From contig JAFLCY010000012.1 of the NCBI GenBank assembly GCA_017303485.1, forward strand, positions 1 to 56,455: a DNA stretch of 56,455 bases, in the 5' to 3' direction. Positions 51,252-56,455 of the stretch are shown one piece after another. The DNA comes from Rhodobacterales bacterium (GTDB lineage: Bacteria; Pseudomonadota; Alphaproteobacteria; Rhodobacterales; Rhodobacteraceae). Numbering within the stretch: position 1 is the first letter of the stretch; every line of letters begins with the position of its first letter. The translations under genes and the position numbers were made by a program. The notes beneath the pieces are model-generated. The model was not told the origin of the DNA, did not search any database, and saw only the letters and a list, made by a program, of their open reading frames with translations.

Positions 51252-52819
51252 TTGGCCGCCTTAAGAACGATCTTGGTTGTTGCCTTCAAGGCCTGGGCCA
51301 GCGCGGCGAAGCGGGCCTGCGCGACCTCGCCGAAGAGGCCAACGCCATCTTCAGTCAGGTTAAGCGTCAACAGGAGCTTCTTCGGGCTCCAGCGCAATTC
51401 CCCGGCCTGGGCGGGATCGCCGATTGAGAACATCGCCCCGAAGCGCATGGCCTTGCCCAAGGCCTCGGCCGCCTGGATGTCGGTCTCCGACAGGAGGCGG
51501 AACAAGGGTTCCATCCGGCTGCCGGCGCGGCTGTTCTTGTAGCGATGAAGGAGCGCAAGGCCAAGGAAGACCCGGCCGGGATGGTCAAGGCCGCCCAGGT
51601 TCGCGCGGGTGGCGTTGTCGAAGCAGGCCTCGGCCCGGTAGTCGGGGTGGGCGCGCCAGGTGGTGTCATGCAGTAGGCAGGCGGCCTTGATCAGGCGCAG
51701 ACGCTCGGGCGAGGCGCCTTTGAACAGGGGTTCGAGGAAGGTGAACAGCTTCTTGCCGAAGCCCGGGATGCGGGACTGGGTCAGTTCGGTCATCCGTGCG
51801 GCCTCGATCAGAGGGTCGCGGGCGCGCAGGCGGTCGGGCATCTGTTCGTAGAGCAGCCCTTCGCGGATGCCATAGGCCGAGACGTCGATCTCCGTGGGTT
51901 TCAGGATGCGGATGATCTCGCGCAGGACCTCGCAGGCGAGGGGGACCAGCTCCATCCGTTCGGCGCTGGTGCCGGTCCGGCCGCGCAGCGCGGGAAGGTC
52001 GGTGGTTTGCAGCCAGTCGAGCGTCTCGTTCAGGCCATCGGGGGTCATGCGGTATTCGTGCAGCACGGTGAGCGGGTAGTTCCGCCGCTCCATGTCCAGC
52101 CGCGCGATGACGCGCCAGCTGCCGCCGACCAGATAGATGCGGTCGTTGTCCGGCTTGATCTCTTTCGCGGCGGCCTCAAGGACCGCGTCGATATGCGCTT
52201 TTCGCTTTTTCGGGTCAGCAGAGACCTGTTGCAGACGGAACGGGCCAAGCGGGACCGAAACGCGCTTGCCGACGCGGCCTTCGCCGATGCGCGCAAGCTC
52301 CATCGAGTTGCCGCCGATGTCACAGACGATGCCACGCGCATCCGGCCAGCCAAGCAGCACACCTTGCGCCGAAAGCCGGGCCTCTTCGGGACCGTCGACG
52401 ACATGCAGCCTGAGGCCGGTCTCGCGCAGGACCTGGGCCTGGAATTCGGGGCCGTCCTCGGCCTCGCGGGTGGCGGCGGTGGCGACGACGGTTAAGGGGT
52501 CGATGTTCATGCCCCTGGCCAAGAGGGAAAACCGCTTGAGCGCCGACAGCGCCCGGGCCTTGCCTTCCGGGTTGAGCCGCCCGGTCTCCGCAAGGCCCTT
52601 GCCAAGGCCGCACATGATCTTTTCGTTGTAGAAATAGGCCGGAGACCGCGCCGCGCCGTCGAAGACCACCATGCGCACCGAGTTCGAGCCCACGTCGACC
52701 ACGCCGACGCGGGACAGGGCGCGGGCCGAGGGATCGTCGAACAGCGGTTTGCCGAAGGGACCCCAGTCGCCCGCGTCGTCGTCGTCATCGGGCATTGCGG
52801 CGGGTCCGTCTGCGGCCAT
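51248..52819 (-). CDS. ppx: Exopolyphosphatase / Ppx-GppA family phosphatase
   Basis: A 523-residue Ppx/GppA protein. The actin-like fold shows VGVVDVGSNSVRMVVFDGA with the phosphate-binding DxGSNS motif, TAATREAEDGPEF, VCDIGGNSMELARI, and a C-terminal HD-like helical domain (KAACLLHDTTWRAHPDYR). It removes phosphate from polyphosphate or guanosine pentaphosphate. An Asp-rich N-terminal leader (DDDDDAGDWGP) precedes the domain. The start ATG gives MAADGPAAMPDD and is preceded by GGAGGATTCTTCC. It is first in a chain with VOC and GNAT genes joined by ATGA overlaps. Confidence 0.9.
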   Translation of the reverse strand: MAADGPAAMPDDDDDAGDWGPFGKPLFDDPSARALSRVGVVDVGSNSVRMVVFDGAARSPAYFYNEKIMCGLGKGLAETGRLNPEGKARALSALKRFSLLARGMNIDPLTVVATAATREAEDGPEFQAQVLRETGLRLHVVDGPEEARLSAQGVLLGWPDARGIVCDIGGNSMELARIGEGRVGKRVSVPLGPFRLQQVSADPKKRKAHIDAVLEAAAKEIKPDNDRIYLVGGSWRVIARLDMERRNYPLTVLHEYRMTPDGLNETLDWLQTTDLPALRGRTGTSAERMELVPLACEVLREIIRILKPTEIDVSAYGIREGLLYEQMPDRLRARDPLIEAARMTELTQSRIPGFGKKLFTFLEPLFKGASPERLRLIKAACLLHDTTWRAHPDYRAEACFDNATRANLGGLDHPGRVFLGLALLHRYKNSRAGSRMEPLFRLLSETDIQAAEALGKAMRFGAMFSIGDPAQAGELRWSPKKLLLTLNLTEDGVGLFGEVAQARFAALAQALKATTKIVLKAAK

Positions 52820-52929
52820 GGAAGAATCCTCCGGGGTCGTGCAGCGGTATGGTGCCGATGCGCGGGGGCAGGGTCAACGGTGTGTGGAAGGCCAGACCCT
52901 GCGGAAAGGTTCCGCCCCAAATGGAAGAG

Positions 52930-53148
52930 TCAGCGCTTCTTCGGTTTCGCCGCGGGTTTCTGGCCCATGGCCCGGGCGGCTTCGGCTGCCGCGCGCAGTT
53001 CCTCGGCGATATCCTCGGCTTCTTCGGGGTCGAAATCCAGCGGCAGTTCGATCCCGCCCTCGGCCTCGACATAGATCCGGACCATGCCTTCGTCGGTCGG
53101 ACCGATCTGGAGGTTCGCTGCGATATCGCTTGGTGAGTTGATGCCCAT
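52930..53148 (-). CDS. DUF6324 family small protein
   Basis: A 72-residue protein starting MGINSPSDIAANLQIGPTDE. A beta-like segment (MVRIYVEAEGGIELPLDF) is followed by an acidic helix (DPEEAEDIAEELRAAAEAA) and a Lys-rich tail (PAAKPKKR). It is conserved in Rhodobacteraceae by my recollection as DUF6324 with unknown function. ATG 53148 is favoured; codons upstream to 53241 lack similarity. The gene is divergent from tRNA-His. Confidence 0.75.
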   Translation of the reverse strand: MGINSPSDIAANLQIGPTDEGMVRIYVEAEGGIELPLDFDPEEAEDIAEELRAAAEAARAMGQKPAAKPKKR

Positions 53149-53235
53149 GGTGGTGCTCCGGCTATGATGGTCGGGGTAGCGGGCGGCGGGATAGGGCGCA
53201 AGGAAAAACCGTGTCGCCGCACGAGGCAAAGGCGC

Positions 53236-53264
53236 TTGCATTCCGGGGGGAGGGGGGCTAAATC
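53236..53264 (+). promoter_or_regulatory. Possible promoter of tRNA-His
   Basis: TTGCAT (53236-53241) and TAAATC (53259-53264) are 17 bases apart and would start transcription a few bases before the tRNA. Both elements match the consensus only partly. A GGGGGC / GCCCCC stem (53253-53270) overlaps this region and could mark the 5' processing side. Confidence 0.3.
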
Positions 53265-53274
53265 GCCCCCAAGT

Positions 53275-53351
53275 GCCGCCTTAGCTCAGTTGGTTAGAGC
53301 ACCAGATTGTGGATCTGGGGGTCCCCCGTTCGAGCCGGGGAGGCGGTACCA
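53275..53351 (+). tRNA. tRNA-His (anticodon GTG), CCA encoded
   Basis: Full cloverleaf: acceptor 53275-53281 with 53341-53347, D-stem GCTC/GAGC, anticodon stem CCAGA/TCTGG with the loop TTGTGGA (anticodon GTG, 53309-53311), variable loop of five, T-stem CCCCG/CGGGG with TTCGAGC, then A73 and encoded CCA. The terminal acceptor pair is G1-T72 (wobble). There is no matching C73 for a G-1, so it belongs to the alphaproteobacterial tRNA-His type. Confidence 0.97.
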
Positions 53352-53359
53352 TGAAATTC

Positions 53360-53393
53360 AAGGGTCTGGGCTTCGCGGCGCAGGCCCTTTTTC
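53360..53393 (+). terminator. Intrinsic terminator after tRNA-His
   Basis: Bases 53360-53371 pair with 53378-53389 at eleven of twelve positions including one G-T pair; TTTTTC-type bases (53388-53393) follow. It lies nine bases after the tRNA 3' end. Confidence 0.8.
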
Positions 53394-53471
53394 TATTCTG
53401 GCCGCCGAGTCGTGCTTGTACACGGAGGGCGCCGAACCCTGCAATCCAGCGGCAGTGCCGGAAAGGGTGCC

Positions 53472-54500
53472 TCACTCGCGCTGAGGGATGTTCTCGCGCA
53501 GGATGATCCGGGGCTCGATGTTCTTCAGCAGAAGATGCGGGGCGGAGGTGGCGATCGCCCCCAGAAGCCGGATCACCGCCTGTTCGCAGACAAGCTGCAC
53601 ATTCTGGTCGATGATCACGTCGATCACCCCGTCGGCCAGCCAGGCATGGGTGCGGTCGGTGATGTCATGCATCACGACAAGCGGGCGGCGCGGCGGGCGA
53701 AGCTCCTCCAGCGCGGCGACGATCCCGGTGCGACCTGCGCCCACGCAATAGACCCCCGCAAGGTCGGGGGTGCCACGCAAGAGCTGGGTCATCGCAGCGC
53801 GGGTACGGTCACTGCGCTCGCCCGTCTCGATGGGGGGCAGCAAGGAAAGCGAGGGGAACTCGCGCTCCAGCACGGTGCGAAACCCGGTCTCGCGGCCCTG
53901 GTGGCCATCATAGGCGTGCGAGCCCACGAATAGTCCGACGGCCCCGCCGGGACTGCCTGCCATGCGCCCCATCAGCAGCGCCGCGGTGCGCCCCGCGACG
54001 GTATTGTCGACGCCGACATAGGCCGAACGGCCCGATTCCGGCACGTCCGAGGCAATCGTGACGACCCGAACCCCGGCCTCGCAGACGCGGCGGATCGCTT
54101 CGCGCGATTTCGGGTGATCGGCCGCGACCAGCCCGATGCCGCTGGTGCGCAGGGCAACCGTCTCCAGCGCGGGCAGCAGGGATTCCGGCCCGAACCCGTC
54201 CAGCGCGCGGATGTTGCACGAGGCGACCAGCGGGACCGTCGCCGCAAAGCGCCGGATGCCGTTGACCAGCTCTCCCATGAAGCCGTTCTGCACCATCGGG
54301 ATGAAGAATTCGAGATGGACGGGGCGCGATGGCAGGGGAACCATCCCCTCGACCGGAAGGTAGCCAAGGTCGCGTGCCGCCTGCATTACCCGATGGCGAT
54401 TGGCGGCGGCCACCCCGGCGCGGCCGTTCAGAACCCGGTCGACCGTCGCGGTCGAAACCCCGGCGCGCCTGGCGATATCGACGATGGTGGATCGGCCCAT
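53472..54500 (-). CDS. LacI-family transcriptional regulator
   Basis: A 342-residue repressor. The N-terminal LacI HTH is TIVDIARRAGVSTATVDRVLNG, followed by the hinge (AANRHRVMQAARDLGY) and a periplasmic-binding-protein-like core (LEFFIPMVQNGFMGELVNGIRR; VVMHDITDRTHAWLADGVIDVI). It is divergent from an RbsB-type binding protein, so it most likely senses the sugar that this transporter imports. ATG 54500 opens on MGRSTIVDIARRAG; a longer upstream reading is not supported. The effector cannot be identified. Confidence 0.9.
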   Translation of the reverse strand: MGRSTIVDIARRAGVSTATVDRVLNGRAGVAAANRHRVMQAARDLGYLPVEGMVPLPSRPVHLEFFIPMVQNGFMGELVNGIRRFAATVPLVASCNIRALDGFGPESLLPALETVALRTSGIGLVAADHPKSREAIRRVCEAGVRVVTIASDVPESGRSAYVGVDNTVAGRTAALLMGRMAGSPGGAVGLFVGSHAYDGHQGRETGFRTVLEREFPSLSLLPPIETGERSDRTRAAMTQLLRGTPDLAGVYCVGAGRTGIVAALEELRPPRRPLVVMHDITDRTHAWLADGVIDVIIDQNVQLVCEQAVIRLLGAIATSAPHLLLKNIEPRIILRENIPQRE

Positions 54501-54850
54501 GCAGGGCAGCCTAGGGCCGGACCGGCGGGCTGTCACGGCCTAGCTGATGGAATCTGATGTGAATCGCTGTTGTGACAATCTGCCGCATCGCCCAAGCTGA
54601 CCCTATCCGGCCCGGCCCAGTTCCGACCGGCCGAACCGGAATACGGCTGCTTCGGGAGGGATGCAGGCCGACTGCCCGACCAGAGCAAGGACAAAACCGC
54701 GACGCGAAACGACCCGCAGCCCGCATGGGCAGCAGGCATGGATTTTGCACCCCGGAAGGTGCGGGTCCGACCGGCGGGTCGCTTGAGGAACAACCGGCAT
54801 GGCCGGAAACCGGGTCACAGGACCCACGGGTCACAAGGAGGAAACCCACG
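54501..54850 (+). promoter_or_regulatory. Divergent control region of the LacI-controlled transporter
   Basis: This 350-base gap has no supported gene. A 21-base imperfect dyad (54621-54641, TTCCG...CGGAA ends) is a candidate operator or leader stem. The direct repeat CGGGTCACA occurs at 54811-54819 and 54827-54835, just before AGGAGG of the binding-protein gene, and GGACCCA between them could pair with either copy's GGGTC. No clean -35/-10 pair is evident. Confidence 0.4.
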
Positions 54851-55780
54851 ATGATGAAGAAGCTGCTTGGTGCCGCCGCCGCACTTGCCTTGACCGCCGG
54901 ACTCGCGGCCGCCGAAGGCAAGACCTTCTACTGGGTCTCGCATGGCGGCCCGGCCGATCCGGTCTGGACCTATTTCCTGCAAGGCGCCGAGGCCTATGCC
55001 AAGACCACCGGCAACACGGTCAACACCTCGTTCCACTCGGGCGACGTGCCCAGCCAGCAGGAAGCCGTGCGTGCGGCCATCGCGGCGGGGGCTGACGGCA
55101 TCTGCTCGACCAGCCCCGACCCGGGTTCGATGGTCGATGTCGTTGCCGAAGCCCGGGCGGCGGGCATTCCGATCATCAACTTCAACACCTCGGATTCCGC
55201 GCCGAACTGGAATGCCTATGTCGGCGGCGACCTGAAAGCGGTGGGCCGGGCCTGGGCGCAGTATCTGGTCGACAATGGCCATGTGAAGGCGGGCGATTTC
55301 GTCTGGATGCCGGTCGAGGTGCCCGGCGCGTCCTACGGCGTCGAGGAGGAGGCGGGGATCAAGGAGGTCTTCGAACCCCTTGGCATCACCTGGGAAGTCA
55401 CCGATGCCACGCTGGACCAGGCCGAAGTGATCACCCGGATGACCGACTATGTCACCGCCAACCGCGACAAGATCAAGGCGATGATCGGTCTTGGCGACAT
55501 GGTGACCGGCTCGGTCAAGCGAGTCTGGGATCAGGCGGGCGTGCAGCCCGGCGAGATCCCGGTCGTCGGCTGGGGCAACTCGCTCGACACCACGCAAGAG
55601 GTGATGGACGGCTATGTCAACGCCGGCATGTGGCAGGACCCGCAGGCGACCTCCTATCTCTGCCTCTCGGCGCTGCAGATGGAAGGCGACGGCATCCCGC
55701 TTGGCTTCAACATCATCACTGGCGCCTTGTATGAAAAGGACACCGCGCCGGTCTACCACACGATCATGGGCGGCAACTGA
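54851..55780 (+). CDS. RbsB-like sugar ABC transporter substrate-binding protein
   Basis: A 309-residue periplasmic protein. The signal peptide (MMKKLLGAAAALALTAGLAAA) is cut before EGKTF. The type I binding fold shows FYWVSHGGPADPVWTYFLQGAE, AAIAAGADGICSTSPDP, AGIPIINFNTSD and VPVVGWGNSLDT-like VVGWGNSL. It delivers a sugar or sugar-like ligand to the following RbsC-type permease. The strong AGGAGG and ATG 54851 define the start. It is divergent from a LacI regulator, and a hairpin separates it from the permease gene. The ligand is not known; the RbsB group binds ribose, galactose, inositol and others. Confidence 0.9.
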   Translation: MMKKLLGAAAALALTAGLAAAEGKTFYWVSHGGPADPVWTYFLQGAEAYAKTTGNTVNTSFHSGDVPSQQEAVRAAIAAGADGICSTSPDPGSMVDVVAEARAAGIPIINFNTSDSAPNWNAYVGGDLKAVGRAWAQYLVDNGHVKAGDFVWMPVEVPGASYGVEEEAGIKEVFEPLGITWEVTDATLDQAEVITRMTDYVTANRDKIKAMIGLGDMVTGSVKRVWDQAGVQPGEIPVVGWGNSLDTTQEVMDGYVNAGMWQDPQATSYLCLSALQMEGDGIPLGFNIITGALYEKDTAPVYHTIMGGN

Positions 55781-55819
55781 GGCGCACTGGCTGCAACTTC
55801 TGTCCGTGACCTGGCCGAA

Positions 55820-55844
55820 GCCGCCCGCAGATATTGCGGGCGGC
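55820..55844 (+). promoter_or_regulatory. Intercistronic hairpin between binding-protein and permease genes
   Basis: GCCGCCCGC (55820-55828) and GCGGGCGGC (55836-55844) form a perfect nine-pair stem with a seven-base AT-rich loop. Its place matches the hairpin after choX: downstream of a binding-protein gene, before the permease gene. Confidence 0.75.
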
Positions 55845-55872
55845 CCGGCAAACCCTTGCCCGAGGAGCAATG

Positions 55873-56455
55873 ATGTCCGACCCGTCAACCGCCGCAGCGG
55901 CCCATCCCCCGGAGCAGGGTCTTCTGAAACGATTGATCGCCAAGCCTGAATTCGGGCCTCTCGTGCTGCTCGTGGCGATGATCGTCGTCTTTACCGCGAT
56001 CAACCCGACATTCATGTCGCTGAACAACATCGGCAACGCCCTGACGTTCACGGTGGAACTCGGGCTGATCGCGCTGGCGATGACGCTTCTGATGACGGCG
56101 GGTGAGTTCGATCTGTCGGTCGGCTCGGTCTTCGGCTTCTCGCCGGTGGTGATGTGGGCTTTGTTCAACGCCGGGCTCATGCCGCTGCCCCTGGCCTTTG
56201 TGGTGGCCATGGTCGTCGCATTGGGAATCGGGCTCTTTTCCGGCCTCTTTGTCACCCGGCTGGGCATTCCCTCCTTCCTTGTCACCCTCGGGATGCTGCT
56301 GGTCGTGCGCGGCGCGGCGCTGTGGCTGACCTCCGGCTTTCCGCAGCGGACCTGGGATGCCGGCGATCAGTGGTTGGCCGAGGTTCTGGTCGGTGATTTC
56401 TACATCGGCGGTCTGCGCATCTACATGAGCCTGATCTGGTTCATCCTCCTGGCGC
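55873..56455 (+). CDS. RbsC-like sugar ABC transporter permease (partial)
   Basis: The first 194 residues of a permease; the frame is open at the window edge. After a polar N-terminus (MSDPSTAAAAHPPEQG), hydrophobic segments start at LVLLVAMIVVFTAINPTF. TAGEFDLSVGSVFGFSP is the conserved motif of the RbsC/AraH family, and FVTRLGIPSFLVTLGMLLVVRG the next conserved stretch. Two in-frame ATG codons (55870, 55873) are present; 55873 has GAGGAG at a better distance. It is second in the operon; an ATP-binding subunit is expected beyond the window. Confidence 0.88.
   Translation, partial: MSDPSTAAAAHPPEQGLLKRLIAKPEFGPLVLLVAMIVVFTAINPTFMSLNNIGNALTFTVELGLIALAMTLLMTAGEFDLSVGSVFGFSPVVMWALFNAGLMPLPLAFVVAMVVALGIGLFSGLFVTRLGIPSFLVTLGMLLVVRGAALWLTSGFPQRTWDAGDQWLAEVLVGDFYIGGLRIYMSLIWFILLA

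Noticed and set aside
54572-54850. An N-terminal extension of the sugar-binding protein
   Set aside because: The added residues have no similarity and precede a perfect ribosome-binding site plus signal peptide at 54851.

Overview
The window is high-GC alphaproteobacterial chromosome, most likely from the family Rhodobacteraceae (Rhodobacter/Gemmobacter/Tabrizicola-like). Supporting evidence: hisD followed by UPF0262 and a low-molecular-weight phosphatase; a bioMNY biotin transporter; a PccR-type regulator beside propionyl-CoA carboxylase genes; a likely CtrA box before dprA; an FnrL-type box; and a tRNA-His of the alphaproteobacterial type (no G-1, A73). Coding density is high. I see no transposase, integrase, phage gene, rRNA or CRISPR array. 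This is core metabolic chromosome rather than an island.

Layout. 1-1.2 kb: hisD 3' end, UPF0262, phosphatase. 1.2-2.5 kb: divergent HxlR regulator and QorB-like reductase. 2.5-6 kb: a DUF2238 membrane gene broken by one amber codon, an EEP-family hydrolase and a TadE/TadG pair. 6-10 kb: adenine deaminase, an EamA permease and a Rieske oxygenase. 10.2-14.4 kb: a 41-residue basic protein, putR and putA. 14.4-17.9 kb: GFA protein, rhomboid protease, DUF1194 protein, L,D-transpeptidase, inositol-phosphatase family protein. 17.9-20.4 kb: metR/metF and aroQ. 20.4-24.5 kb: AMP-ligase and aberrant thiolase running head-on into bioMNY. 24.6-30.6 kb: glycine-zipper lipoprotein, gabT, dprA, topA. 30.8-36 kb: choline uptake (choXWV) divergent from betI-betA. 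36-47.8 kb: ydcH-like gene, pccR, two membrane proteins, then pccB, four small genes, pccA, a DUF4174 gene and methylmalonyl-CoA mutase. 47.9-53.1 kb: small secreted protein, EEP hydrolase coupled to a TerB-DnaJ protein, and a ppx-VOC-GNAT overlap chain. 53.3 kb: tRNA-His. 53.5 kb to the end: LacI regulator divergent from an RbsB/RbsC-type ABC transporter cut by the window edge.

Functional links. Propionyl-CoA goes through PccAB and the mutase to succinyl-CoA, under PccR, whose TTTGCAAA half-sites are visible at its own promoter and before pccB. Both carboxylase and mutase steps depend on cofactors: biotin uptake is encoded in the same window (bioMNY), B12 uptake is not. Choline is imported by ChoXWV and oxidised by BetA, with a BetI-type dyad in the divergent gap; betB is not here. 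Proline is consumed by PutA under PutR.

Most notable observations: (1) a dispersed palindrome family filling five of the twelve convergent gene junctions, with compensatory changes in one copy; (2) a ligase-thiolase pair next to bioMNY, the thiolase having lost its C-terminal catalytic Cys and NEAF Asn; (3) an FNR-type box placed at exactly -41.5 to a -10 element before a ydcH-like gene; (4) a full CtrA box before dprA; (5) two PccR site arrangements with different half-site spacing.
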